Assembly (NCBI GenBank): GCA_050084985.1
Contig: JBITNC010000001.1
Span: 87,172,001-87,236,000 of the forward strand
DNA length: 64,000 nt
Source: Nageia nagi
Lineage: Eukaryota; Pinophyta
Direction of reading: 5' to 3'
Shown: piece by piece, positions 24,900 to 37,349 of the stretch
Numbering within the stretch: the stretch's first letter is position 1
How the letters are laid out: every line of letters starts with the position of its first letter
Notes under the pieces: generated by a model
What the model saw: the letters and a program-made list of their open reading frames with translations, nothing else
Databases searched by the model: none
What the model was told of the DNA's origin: nothing
Position numbers and translations under genes: made by a program

Positions 24900-26460
24900 C
24901 ATCTTTAGTTCTTCAATTTTTTTATGTATTATCATTTCAACCATTAGTGGGGTTTTCTTTTCTTTAACAACTTGTACTCATAAGTTTTGTTCAAAAATCA
25001 TGATTTCAAGCTATTATGGAATATTTGCAATAAGAGAGACTTAGGAGTGTTTGATTTAGCTCATTATGTCCTTCAATTATATAATAAGAGGATATTTATC
25101 ATTCAATTATTGTATTAATGAGGTACATTTTTCTAGTTGCATGACTTGCTCATCTTGTGTGGCTATAATTGGTCACCAGTCTTGAATATTTTAAGAGAGG
25201 GTAGAGATTAATAACTCAAGTGAGTCAATTCTCAATTTGAATAACTTTTCAAGGACATACACCGAGATCCTAAATTCTCATTTTGAGTTCTTATTCCACC
25301 AACTCATGCCAAAAAGGTTTTCACATAGTGGCATGGTCTACATGTTGTCTCCCAAGGAAGTTAACGGGATGAGTATGATATATTGTAAAAAGTAGGGAAC
25401 TATTTTATGTGCAAAATGGATTCTTAGAGCTTTTAAAGGCATGTAAGATTGGAAAGTACTCATTAGACACTTTATCTCTTTGGGGTTTCCCCTCAATTGC
25501 AAAGCTTAGGTAGACATGAATTTTCCTTCTCTGGTTTTAACATTAGTGTATGTCAAAATCCTAGGTTCCTTTGTCATTTGAAACTTCTGGAAAGCATGGC
25601 AACAATTTAGTCTATGGATTACTTGTAAGGGAGCTAGTTTCCATAAAGGGCTCTTAATTAATTCTCTGAACATCTAGTGGTATTCGGTGATTAAGATCCA
25701 TGAATTTCCCTTAGCGTGAGTCCCCTAGGCTCATGCTAAATTTTTTTATAAACATGGGATAGTTACAGTTGCAAACTTCTTCTCTAGGCACACTAGGGAG
25801 TGGATCTCTTAATATACTTTCAAACACATCTTTCATTTGAATTATGCGGATAAATTCACTTATGAGGAAGTTATTGATAGCATTCCTTTCTCCATTGGCA
25901 TAAAATTGGAGTTAGGACATAGAAGCCCTAATGGAAAGATTGGGCATGGCATGGCAACATCCCAATGCTCAATTACAGAGCTAGTCTTGGGTATAAATGG
26001 TGCATGCCTTCTTTTTGCATAATCCCCAAGCTTAATGAAAAATGGGATCTCATTTCCACTCACACTCGATGAAATCTCGCTTCCAAGAAACATGGGCTTC
26101 TTACTTGGAACCCAAAAAGAATTTCTTTGCATAGAGTGTTTTGTGCCATGGTCTTCCTCTTGATTCCTGACATACCCATTTAGGTGTTCTTGACCCTTGA
26201 TGCCCCTTTTGGTAAGAACTTGAATCTTGTGTTCATCTTTTCTAGAGTTGTAAATATGATCCTACGGCTTGGGAATGAGTTGTTTCTTTTTTTTCCCATA
26301 CATGTCCATCTAGTTTGCTTAGCAATATGCTCCCTTAGGCAACTCATTTACCTTCACTCTCCCCTTGCATGAAGTTTGGTAAATGTTCAGAGTCAACCTA
26401 ATGTTTCATATTTGGAAGGGTAGAAACAAAAATTATTTTTAAAAATATGGAACCTTCTAT
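24900..26460 (+). pseudogene. decayed LINE reverse-transcriptase C-terminal region
   Basis: No long frame is open, but translated fragments in successive frames fit the tail of a plant L1-type ORF2: AWSTCCLPRK and KMDS/ILRAFKGM-like words near 25340-25440, a WKVLIRHFI piece, then near 26100-26270 FCAMVFLLIPD and LESCVHLF-S-K, resembling the zinc-binding region after RT. It would normally copy element RNA at the insertion site. The reading is an interpretation across many stops. No poly(A) end was located. Confidence 0.4.
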
Positions 26461-26479
26461 TGATTTTTCTTTTGTTGTT

Positions 26480-28130
26480 AAACTTGAAGTCTTCTATGAT
26501 GTGTGGTTACAGATTTGTGACCAGGTGAAGAAGTTGCAATTAGATGCTGAGCACATGCTTTGCTTGGTGGGTTACTAAAGAAATGCCCATGCTCTGTTAG
26601 CAAGGTATCGCTTGATAGTACTTCACAAGATCGCTCTTGTTGTCATCGTGTCCTCCCCCATGAGTGCAACCGCCCATACAAGCATCACTGGTCTTAGCCT
26701 TCCATCTTATATCCAACAAAGAGTTAATGATTTAGGTGTTGGGTCACCATGACAAGTTGATGCATGGAACCGCTAGTCCCATCTTCGAACACTACCACAA
26801 GGTGGGGAGCTCCGATCATAATGGCATTCCTCATGTTAGCTTAGTGAATTATAGCCTGCATGCAACACATACACATACTAGTTGGTCTCACATGTCTTCT
26901 CTTGCATGTTCGATGGTTGATTGGGGCGAGGAGTGATTATATAAAATGTTGACATTGAATTTAAAACCTATCATGCCAACAATGAATGGGACCTACAACC
27001 CCACCCACCAATGAATGGTATTGCATGGTTGATGATAAGGAGCTTGCTCACACATCTTCCCAAAATGCTTCTTAATTGTGTTTAATGCATAACATATAGT
27101 GGGTTGATGTAATAATTGTTGATCCATTTTACGAAAAACTTTTTTATTTTGAAGTATTCCTACTCGTAATTAAGATTGATTTGAACTTCAAAATATGTTC
27201 ATTACCACCTACCCCTTTTTTATGTAAAAATAATTATTTAATATAAACTAACTTTTTCATAAAAATAAATAAATAAAATATTATTATCGTAATATTATAA
27301 AATTATTATTTTTATTTTCTATATAAAATCTTGAAATTCAAATTATCCCATGCAAACTTACTTTAGGCTTGAATTCAAAACTCAAAACCCAACATTTTCT
27401 TATGATTTAATAAGATATGCACTTTCCACTCCCATTAGAGATATTGGAAACAATGATATCTTCTCCCAAGTCTATAATAAAGAACACAAAAAAAATCCTC
27501 TTAAACAAGCACAAAGAATCCAAAAAAACATTCATTAAAAAAATAACATAGATTAAAGCACATATTTCTTCTGTTGCCAAACCAGCATGGTCATCATGCC
27601 CACTATGCGTTTAGTAACATTTATGCACTTCAAGTGCAACTAATCATGGATTGCATTTTCCAGAACAAATTTTAAAAAACATACCAATCAGATCTTTGAC
27701 ATCACATCTTTTCACCTGGTGGATTTCAGTCCTACAATGACGTGTAAGATTGAATCTTAAACTTCCTGGGTTTCCCAACAAGTCCCACCGGTTTCGACCA
27801 CTTGACGTCTGGACGGGTGGTGTTGATTCACCCGGGCGGTGGGCACTGAAGCGGCGCCACTTGTCTCATTGCCATTGCCAGTCTCCTTAGCAGTCAATAC
27901 ACGGAAAATTGGTTCAACGAACTCTGAGAAGTCATGGGTCACATAATTTCAGATATATGTGCTCGTGGAGTTCGCCATCAGTCCACATAATTTTCGATCG
28001 CTTCCCACAACGCCCTGCCGTGTTGATGCTAACTTGGGGAATTTAAAGCTACCTAGAAGCCGGTGCCGACAAAATTAGAGGCAATTAAGCTATCAAAATC
28101 CTTTAGCCCGGTTCTGGGTACTTTACCGCC
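26480..28130. other. upstream region of the glycosyltransferase gene
   Basis: 26480-27750 is ordinary AT-rich DNA without a recognised gene. From about 27760 GC content and CpG frequency rise sharply, continuing into the gene. This is the only stretch in the left half that keeps many CpGs, which fits an unmethylated host promoter/gene island. Confidence 0.5.
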
Positions 28131-28132
28131 GT

Positions 28133-28277
28133 TTCTGGGTATTTTTACCTCAATAGGAAATTCCGAGCCCAAGGCCTGACGGTAAAGCTCGGATATAGGC
28201 ATTTCTGATTCCGCTTCTGGGTATTTTAGCGCAATAGGAAATTCCCAAAGCCCAATGCCTGACGGGGTATAGGGCCG
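28133..28277 (+). repeat. 82-bp imperfect tandem duplication in the gene's 5' flank
   Basis: A unit beginning TTCTGGGTATTTT at 28133 recurs at 28215, sharing CAATAGGAAATTCC and GCCTGACGG. A shorter TTCTGGGTACTTTACC at 28113 suggests a third partial unit. Confidence 0.8.
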
Positions 28278-28342
28278 GCCTGCCTGTGCAGGAGGGCATT
28301 TAAAATCCGACAAGCACTACTGCTGAGTGCTCCTCGACTTCT

Positions 28343-28364
28343 GTATATTGATAATATATTTTCG
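28343..28364 (+). promoter_or_regulatory. possible TATA region of the glycosyltransferase gene
   Basis: An AT-only island (GTATATTGATAATATATTTT) stands out in GC-rich DNA about 145 bp before the first in-frame ATG. Position and composition suggest a core promoter; nothing else supports it. Confidence 0.35.
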
Positions 28365-28508
28365 CCGGCCGCAAGCGGATTTCTGGTCGTTATTTCATTT
28401 TGGTATTTATAGCTCTGGTTGTGGGGTTTTAGGGGGGATTTGAATTACTGTTATAGGTAAACATGTTGAGGAAAGGTGATCCGGAAGAGAGCCCAAGGGG
28501 GAGGAGGT

Positions 28509-30530
28509 ATGCGTGCGAAGGTACGTCGCAATTTGTGCTGGAAGGGCACCAAGAGGGGTGCGGGAGCTGTTGTTTTTGGGTGGGTTTTTTATGTGCTTTT
28601 TTTGGTACTTTCCACCCATCCTTGTTGGCGATCCTCCGATTGTTGGGCCGCTCTCTTCATTGGCAGCAACAATCAGAATGTCCACAATGTTGTCGAAACC
28701 GAAGCATTTAGGCCTTCTTCTAGCCCCATCCGTATGAATGCTACAACTAATACCTCTTTGGATCATATAGTTTTCGGCATAGCGGCATCCGCCCAGAAAT
28801 GGAAGGGGCGAAAACAGTATGTGGATCTCTGGTGGCAGCCGGGAAAAACCCGGGGCTACGTCTGGCTAGATCGCCCTACTCTGGAACCATGGCCACCTGA
28901 ATCCGAATCCCCGCCCTTCAGGATATCGGAAGACACTTCCCGCTTCAAATTCACGCACCCAAATGGTGCCCGTTCTGCTATTCGGATCTCGCGAATTGTA
29001 TCCGAGGCCTTCCGGCTTGGGCTGCCGGACGTCCGGTGGTTCGTCATGGGAGATGACGATACAGTGTTCTTCACCGACAATTTAGTGAAGGTACTGTCTA
29101 AATACGACCACAACCAGTACTACTACATTGGTAGCAATTCCGAATGTGTGGAGCAGAACTTGGCCCATTCCTACGACATGGCCTACGGTGGAGCTGGATT
29201 TGCCATTAGTTACCCGCTGGCTAAAGCTCTTTCCACCGTCCAGGACGATTGTTTGGATCGCTATTCGGGTCTGTACGGCAGCGACCAGCGTGTGCATGCC
29301 TGTCTGGCGGAGCTAGGCGTGCCCCTCACCAAAGAACCCGGCTTTCATCAGGTAAAGAACTAAAAAACGAAACCCATTTCCTAAATTGCTCTGTTTTCAT
29401 CCAAAGAACCGGGCTTTCATCAGGTAAAGAACTAAAATATGAAACCCATTTCCTCAATTGCTCTGTTTTCATCCAAAGAACCCGGCTTTCATCAGGTAAA
29501 GAACTAAAATACGAAACCCATTTCCTCAATTGCTCTGTTTTCATCCAAAGAACCCGGCTTTCATCAGGTACAGAACTAAAAAACGAAACCCATTTCCTTA
29601 ATTACTCTGTTTTCATGCGAAGAACCCAACTTTCAACAGGTACTAAACTATAAATAGAAACCCATTTCCTAAATTGCTTTGTTTTCATCCAAAGAGCCCG
29701 GCTTTCATCAGGTAGAGAACTGAAAAACGAAATCCATTTCCTAAATTGTTCTGTTTTCATGTTCTGCTATGGTTTTATAACCTCTGTTTGTCTCACAGGT
29801 GGATGTCCATGGCAGTTTGTTGGGGATCTTGACGGCTCATCCCTTATCACCATTAGTGTCGCTGCACCATCTGGATGCGGTGGCGCCACTTTTCCCCGAC
29901 ATGACCCGGGCAGCTGCTTTCGGCCACCTGATGGATGCCATCAAAGTCGACCCAGACCGGATTGCACAACAGAGTATCTGTTACGACCATGGGCGGAAGT
30001 GGACAGTCTCGATCTCTTGGGGTTATTCTGTCCAAATATACAGAGGCGTGCGCCTGCCCCGGGTCCTGGGCTATCCCTTGGAAACCTTCGTGACTTGGAA
30101 GAATTCGGGCAGGCTGCCTTTTGTGTTCAACACCCGGCCGGTTGCCAAGGACCCTTGCCAGAACCCGAGCGTCTTGTACATGGACCGGGTGGAGAATCAT
30201 GGCTTCGGGCGCCATGTCAGCAGGTATATCAGACGGGCGAGTTGGGAGCTATGAAGTGCAATTCGACCAGGAATAATCCAGACGACATAAAGAGGATTAA
30301 TGTTATTGCCCACAAAATGAATGCTGACTGGACCTTGGTAAATTCTTCAATCCTGTCATAGCTTTCTCTTTATCTTTGCACCTGTAAAGAAGGCTATTAG
30401 ATTCAATGGTTTTGTTTATACCATGGAACAGGCTCCCAGGAGACAATGCTGTGACGTAGTTTCTTCTCATTCTGGTATGGAGGTCAAAATCAGAAGTTGC
30501 AGGGCCGGAGAAACAGTGTCTCCACCATGA
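28509..30530 (+). CDS. GT31/DUF604 Fringe-related glycosyltransferase, three exons, C-terminus frameshifted
   Basis: Predicted Golgi type II membrane glycosyltransferase of the plant DUF604 (Fringe-like, GT31) family; acceptor unknown. Exon 1 is 28509-29351, exon 2 29799-30337, exon 3 30432-30530, with GT-AG introns in phase 0. Met1 is the first in-frame ATG, followed by basic residues and one hydrophobic anchor (about residues 18-35). The catalytic DxD motif is FVMGDDDTVFF (DDD at 182-184). Next come AYGGAGFAIS and GSDQRVHACL, then in exon 2 VDVHGSLLG and the DUF604 words ISWGYSVQIYRG and AFNTRP-like VFNTRPVAKDPC. Exon 3 encodes APRRQCCDV, the usual family end. Exon 2 is 539 nt, not a multiple of three: compared with the duplicate at 52 kb it has a 12-bp insertion and a 1-bp loss near 30218-30245, so the frame ends at 30254 (about 432 residues) without the conserved tail. 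It is either a recent C-terminal mutant or an assembly error. Confidence 0.85.
29325..29762 (+). repeat. 72-bp tandem repeat forming intron 1
   Basis: Six units with an exact 72-bp period; GGCTTTCATCAGGTA or its variant begins at 29340, 29412, 29484, 29556, 29628 and 29700. The first unit includes the last 20 or so bases of exon 1 and the donor CAG|GTAAAG. Each later unit therefore carries a donor-like CAGGTA. The intron (29352-29798) is almost wholly this array and ends TCTCACAG. The long open frames across it come from the period being a multiple of three and are not genes. Confidence 0.95.
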
Positions 30531-32697
30531 CCCTCTTAAGGATTGTTTTTGGTCTTCTTGGTGTAGATAAACACACATTTTAAAACATTATCCTAAAGTC
30601 TCGGATATAGATTGAGGAAGAATCCTGAAGGTTAGCAAAGGGAGTAAAATGGGTGTTGAAATTGAGGTATGAGTTCAAAATTTTCAGTCTTTTCATTTAT
30701 TGAAGGTCTGAATTCAATTCAAAGGACAGCATAATTTTATTTCAGTTATTGCAGGTGTTAGCAGGACAGATGCTAGTCATGGATGACGTCCACAGAAAGA
30801 TATCCACCATCACCATCTTAGCATCTCTAGGTATAAAGGACATTTCAAAAAAGAGTAAGCCATGTAGAAAAAATAACTGAAAAAGATTATAGTAAATAAT
30901 TTGTTCCGGATGTAATTTTTGTGTAAAAAGAAGGTAGTTTCTTTCTTTTAATATGGTACATAGATTTCTCTTTGGTTGACCCATTGACAACCAATACAAG
31001 TGTTAAGATGAAGTTATATTATTTAATTATAAAGAGGACTTTTTCTTATTCTTCATCAAAATCAAATATTGGATATTTTTGTATTTGTTTTTTAATTTTA
31101 AAATTATGATATTTTTGTGAAATTTTGAACTTAATAGGACATATATTTGTTTAGAAAAATAGTTACCATATCTTTACAATAATTTGATTTTACTGCAAGT
31201 TACAATTTGAATTCAATCATGTTTATTATCATCAAAATCAAATATCATATATTTATGGATTTGTTTCATATATAAATGTTTTGAAATCAATCTTTTTAAA
31301 ACAATTATCATTTATATTTGAATATAATGATTACTATATTTTTGTAAAATGTTGAATTTATAGCAAGTTCACTATTAAATAGTAACCCTATTAATAAGGT
31401 ATATATATTTGTTTAGAACAATAATTATGATATCTTTATATAATTTTGATTTTATTGCAAATTACAATTTGAATGCAATCACCTATTCATCCATCAAAAT
31501 TTAATATCACGTATCTATTTTTGATTCATTTATAAATATTGGAAAATCAATCTTTTCAAAACAATTATCATTCTATTGCAATTTTTAAAAAAATAAGATT
31601 ACTATATTTTTATGAAGTGTTGAACTTATTACAAGATTACTATTCAATTGTAACCTTAAGACAAGACATAATTGTTTAGAACAATAATTACAATATTCTT
31701 ACACAATTTTGATCTTGTTGCAAGTAACAGTTGAATGTAACCATTGCCTTATTCGTCACCAAAATTATATATAATGTGGTTATGAATGTTTCATTTATAG
31801 GCCCAGCGAGACCATAGTGTTTGGGCCTTGGGATGTTGCAATGGTCACGAGTAAATCTTAAGTTCCAATCCTTATGTTGGATGTGTGAGTTGGGTGCGTG
31901 TTATCATATAAAAAAAATGTCTCATTTATAAATATTTGAAAGTCAATCTTTTCAAAACAATTATCTTTCTATTGGAATGTTTAAAATAATGATTACTATA
32001 TTTTTGCTGAACTTTATATTATATATATAATATGGTTATGAATGTCTCATTTATACATATTTGAAAATCAATCTTTTCAAAACAATTATCTTTCTATTGG
32101 AATTTTTAAAATAATAATTATTATATTTCTCTTGAATTGAATTTATTACAATTTTATTATTCAATAGTGATCTCGCTAGTGGGACATATATTTGTTTTTC
32201 TAGTTTTCACATTTATGTGTTCACATCAAAGAATAATATAATTTTATGGGGTTATTGCAAGTATTGACAAATCCATGAGAAAAAATAGGTATTGTAACAT
32301 CTTATTAAAAAACAACAAATAACATTTCAAAAAAAAAAAATCCATGAAAAAAAAATATTGTAACATCTTATTCAAGAACAATATTTAAAAAATTATTAAT
32401 CCATGTCAAAAAAATAGGTAACAACAAATGAATTTTGGTAAATGATCCCATATGGATAATTTTTTTCCTTAATGGATATAATTTTTTTTGTAAAGAGAAG
32501 ATAGTTTCTTTCTTTAAATATGGTAATTCAAATATCTTTTACTTGTCTTAATAACAACCAATGATGTGCCTACAAAATAAGATGAAGTTATCAATATTTA
32601 ATCATGAAGGATTTATTCCTATTCATCATCAATATTAAATATGCCATTTATAAATATTTGAAAATTAATATTTTTGAAATAATTATATTTTATTAAT
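30531..32697 (+). repeat. AT-rich downstream DNA with a 1.4-kb repeat built of about 250-bp subunits
   Basis: No gene. The word pair (G)TAATTTTT followed by AAGAAGGTAG or AGAAGATAG occurs at 30911 and about 32474, and its counterparts in copy 2 at 53101, 54532 and 55932. Between them, units carrying AACAATTATC, TTTACTATTCAA and TTGTTTAGAACAATAA recur several times. Confidence 0.7.
31785..31930 (+). mobile_element. SINE-like insertion with 15-bp target duplication
   Basis: An element of about 116 bp (31800-31915) lies between AATGTTTCATTTATA (31785-31799) and AATGTCTCATTTATA (31916-31930). Copy 2 has a single uninterrupted site near 54015-54030. It contains a B-box-like GTTCCAATCC (31862-31871), a GGCCCA/TGGGCC pair at its start, and ends in an A-run. 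Size, long duplication and A-tail fit a tRNA-derived SINE; the A box is not clear. Confidence 0.75.
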
Positions 32698-35645
32698 ATC
32701 GATAAACATTTCTATAACTGCAACAGGGTGGAGTGGAGAGCCAAAATGTCATATGTGAGTTCGTCGTTAAGGTTTCAATTTTTTTTCACTTGTTGGAGGA
32801 TAGATTTTTAAGGGAATCCTTACCCATTACAATGTCCCTTAAAGTAAGTATTAAAGCTCATGAATGAGGTTGAACCAGAGACTATCCAAAATGAACAAAA
32901 TGGCTATAGAACACCCATTAGCCAAGTCATCATACCACAATCAAAAACCTCCAATACAATATCCCTATTACCCTTACGAACATATAACAGACAAATAATA
33001 GAACACCTAGTACACCTTGACAACATACAACAAATAGAAAAAAGCACAATTGTTTCCACCATCAAAACAAACCAACACTAAGACATGCATCTAGATACCA
33101 TCAACCTTTCTTGCATTCCTCGGCCTCCAAATCGTGTAGAGTCTTGCCAAGGGCTTCCAACATAGTGGATAGCATAACAAATCAATCAAGAATGTTGCTA
33201 CCAGGGTGGATTGAGAGCCTTCCTCTACCCAGGTGGTCCCTGCTTACCTTTAATCAAGAGTCACTCATCATGCTCTGAATCCTCCAATGAGTCCTTCCCT
33301 TCCAATCCTGACTTTCCTTCTTTCCTTAGGTCCTCTGAATCCCTAACCAAACCTTCTCTTTCATTCAAAGGACCTCCAACTACCATCAAATTTAACCACA
33401 ACTTGTTCAATGTCCTTGGGAGTGGCCTTCGAATTCATCTCTTCCACATAAAAAACACTCTTCTTATTTTACGTGATAGAGATCATCTCCCACTCCCTTC
33501 AACAGTGTTGGCTTTTAATCCTCATCTTCAAATTTAATCCTATGCTTCTTCTCTAAAGATGCAAGATGCCTTTCCTCCATGACTGCTGGAGCCATTAGGT
33601 GACTTAGTCTGTGGGCCACTTGAAGCTCTCTAAAATCCCCATTTCCTAGCAATAAACTTAAACACCATAAGAATCATCCCTTAATGATACATATTGTTCC
33701 CATTACTCTTTTGGAAATCTTTGATCACCTTATTTAGTTCAACATAAAGAAAGGTTGAGATGTTCATTTTCATGCCTTTTAGGGTGATTCGGAAGCTAAA
33801 GTGGAAGCTCCTAACCTTTGAGATCAATGGTATCTAAGGTGATGAATAATGATGACCAAGGTAACTTCCGACCATGTCTCTGAGAGAAAATTTGAGCAAA
33901 CCCCTCCATGCTTTTCCCGTTGCAACTCTGGATCACCTTTGCAAAATTGACAAGCTCCATCTTGAGGCTATGATTATTACACCTCAATGTTTCACCTAGC
34001 ATCGAAAGCCCCATAACCTTAGCTAGGAGGTTCTGTTCACTTGAAAATCAATTCCAAAAACTTTGATAGTGCCCCCCTTCAGCTCTCTAAGAACTATCTA
34101 GAGATGTCTTTGTTGTGGCCATGAAATTTCTCTAGGAAATTTAGCAACCCACCCAACTTCAAAATGGTTTTAATGGTTGGAGAGACATTTAGCTTCCTTG
34201 TCTCTAAGCTAATAATTCGATTTGTCAGCATCCATATTTTGCTTGGATGCCATGGTCTTAGGGCTCCACTTCTTATGTTATCTACACTCAAGCTTGCTTT
34301 TATAAAAATAACCCCACATCCTACCTCCTTGGGCTTGCAACTCCTTGAAAATCCTTTTCGATTAGCTTGTAATCCATAGAGATGACTTCTGAAGTAAGAG
34401 CCACCTCATGTGAGATGACACCACCCCTTGGATGGATGGTCATCCTTGTCCCCCATCGCATCTCAACCCTCCACCACATCACACTGATTGAGATCCATCA
34501 GAGCATGAGGTGGATGATATCAAAGAAAGCCTTATCCCACCCTACCTTGGAAAAGATAAACACTTTATTTTCCATTTCAAAATTTATTAATGGAACCCCT
34601 CCCTCCTGACTAACTGCGAGTCATCCGGGCACCTTCAAAATTACGAGAGAGCTTGCAAATCAACCAAAATATGCAGTTGGTAAATACTACACACCCTCCT
34701 CCCAATCCACATGGTATTTGTGCATCTAAAATGATAATTGAAAAACAGAGAACCTCTCCTGAGATGGGCCCATCTCTTCCACCTCACCTCCACCTGGTGC
34801 TCGCCAATCCAACTCATCCAATTGATCCATGACTTCTCTCCCAACATAGCATCAGCTCATTTCGAATTTAAAACTTGATGAAATCCTAAACACAAAGGAA
34901 TAGCTCTTACTAGCTTATTTGTGCACTTCATCTTGATCCTCCTTACTAACACAGTTGAGAAATCAATCTCCCAGACTTTATGCTCCTCCATTTTTACTGC
35001 TTCATCAACTATACGATCAACCATGTCATTTACCTCTCACTAATTATGGAGTATGGTGGTATGCTTCACATCATTATGATATGTTTAGACTCCTCCATCA
35101 TATTGCTAATATCCCATCCAGATGGAGAGTGGCCCTTCAGTAGGTTGATAGCTTTTAGTGAATCTCCCATAATAACCCAATTGGTGAAATTGTAACTACT
35201 AATCATGGAGAGACTAATGAACTCTCCACCCTTTCCTCCATAAAATGATTTATTTGGTGATCTAATGGTTCAGCCACTATCATCTTAATCCACCCTAAAT
35301 TGTCTCTCACCACTCTTGCAGCCCCAACCAGGACTAGATTACCTTTAGAGAAGCCATCAATATTAATGGCCAACCATCCTACATGTGGGAACCTCCAATG
35401 GGCTTTCTTACAGGGTGTTGCTCCATGTTATCATTTCTCTACTCCAACCCCTAGTTCAATAGGATTGGAGGATAGGTTTCAATATTTAAAAAGATTGAAT
35501 TGACTATTTATTTGAAAAAAAAAAGAATAGTCATCTTCAAATGTAAATATAATTTAAAATTATATATATATATATATTAAAAATTAAAATAAGAATGATA
35601 TCTCTCCAATTTTTTCGATATATAAGGAGGTATATCAAAACTAGT
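32698..35645. mobile_element. insertion of about 2.9 kb present only in copy 1
   Basis: Copy 2 runs straight through the corresponding point (about 56150). The inserted DNA is less AT-rich than its surroundings and holds an RNase H remnant on the minus strand at its right side (separate entry). Between 32860 and 34900 small open frames lie on both strands, but none is recognised. An A-run lies at 35514-35524. Clear terminal repeats were not found. Confidence 0.65.
35030..35405 (-). pseudogene. RNase H (RVT_3-type) remnant of a retroelement
   Basis: Minus-strand translation near 35403-35270 reads GWLAINIDGFSKGN...GAARVVRDNLGW, the start of the plant RNase H domain found at the end of LINE ORF2 and in related proteins (D of NIDG is catalytic). 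After a frame change it continues with NWVIMGDSLKAINLL near 35180-35140, holding the GDS strand. Frame changes and stops make it non-functional. RT was not seen upstream within the insertion. Confidence 0.6.
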
Positions 35646-37349
35646 TTTTAAAATAATGAATTACTATATTTTTATGAAATTTTTGAACATATTGAAAGTT
35701 TAAAATTCAATTGTAACCTTAAGAATAGGACATATATTTTGTTTAAACAATAATTACAATATCCTTAATAAAAAAAATTTTAAATGAAAAGCCAAATTAT
35801 GTTAATAATTAAAATAGTTCCATACAAAAAAGGGTGGTGGATTTGCATGCCACAAAAAGGCACATTGATTGAGATATACTAGTTAGGTAACATTATAACA
35901 ACATTATCATGGCCACCAGAAACACATATCAAAACATAAGCATCATAAGTAACACTAATAAATCTACATCATTGCAATTTGGGGGGATGAGCTAAAATTC
36001 TTTGTTATGTGATCATAATGCCACCTGCCAAAGAAGGATGTGGGGATATTCCAACCCTTATCATTAGAATCATTAATTTCCTCCTCACGATGATTGTCAT
36101 TAACACTTATGGGAGTGATGGTAGTACCATCCCATCCAACCACTTCTTAGAAATTATAGAACACACATCCCAATCGAAAGTATGATAGGAAGTGCTCCCT
36201 CCATAAGCATTGGGGGCTTTCGATTGAGAGATGGTTGCGACCAATGCCTTTCCTTTGGTGGAATCATAGGCTGAGAGCGCAAGCTATGCTAGGAGTGAGA
36301 TATGACTATTAGCATCCCCAAGGTGGCACATTAAGAGGGACCCTGCTCAGGTGCATGGAGCATTCCCCCAATGATCCATAAGGTTCATAAGTGTTGCATC
36401 TTCACATTAACCTTCTTAATTTGAATAATGATATGCAACCAACAATAGTAAAAGATATATTCATAAACAAGAGAAAAAGAAAGAGAGGCATCTTGCTAAT
36501 TAAACAGTTCTTTCTTATGAGTTTTCCAGAGGTGAAAAAAAGTGATAATGCAAAAAATATTCTAAACAATAGCAATATATTCAAAGAAATTCAATAGGAT
36601 ATTGAGAATAGCATAAAACCAAGAAAAGGAACTAAGCATGAAGGGTAAGAAAAGGGAAAGAATCCATTTCCATGCTAGTTTGGCTCCCTAGAGTTCCAAA
36701 AATGATGCAAAAATCTTCTAGATCCCTATAAAAATTACATGTACGATTTTCTACACTTAGATATTTTAGACGTTATCCTAGAGATAACCTTGATGCATAA
36801 CTCTCGAGGTAAAAAAAACTATTTGGTTCTAAGTAAGAGGCCCAAGCCATTTTGAGCTAAGTTCTTTATGTGGAAGGAGAGGAAATAAGATCCCATCTAT
36901 CATTAAAGAAACTATCCATTGGAACATGGGGAGAAACCAATTATATCCAAGATAGGCTTTTATATTACAACAATGGAACATTTTGAGGCCAAAACCAATT
37001 AACCCACCATGGTCTCTAAAAATGCTTAGATAATTTGCACCAAATAGAGAAAGGAATTTGATAAATCATCACATCATAAGTATCCTTATCTTCTAGTTTG
37101 AGATAATAGAAATACTTGAAAGTCTCCAATGAAATCCAATCCTTGGTATGATTGAAATAAAAAGATTCAAGTAATTCCTTTTCTAAAGAATCTCTTTTCC
37201 ATTATCCTAGCAATGTGATTATAGAAGATCACCAAATATTGATATTGGAAAGAGAGGCTTTGCTCATTTTTCTAAACTTAAATAGTTTAATAGCTTCCCA
37301 GATACTTTTGATAATAAAAGAATCTACAATTTTAATGGGAATTGAGGTA
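35646..37349. other. non-coding duplicated DNA, no gene recognised
   Basis: Matches 56150-57917 of copy 2. Both strands were read; scattered short frames are shared but interrupted differently, and no family was recognised. A transposon relic on the minus strand is possible. Confidence 0.45.

Noticed and set aside
28407-28766. Minus- and plus-strand alternative frames over the start of the glycosyltransferase gene
   Set aside because: GC-rich shadow frames; the frame with anchor, DxD motif and matching splice sites is the one starting at 28509.
29249-29653. 134-codon plus-strand frame and a 72-codon minus frame in the glycosyltransferase intron
   Set aside because: Both are translations of the 72-bp intron repeat.
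31785-31930. MITE insertion
   Set aside because: A 15-bp duplication and an A-rich end fit LINE-driven insertion, not the short duplications of DNA transposons.
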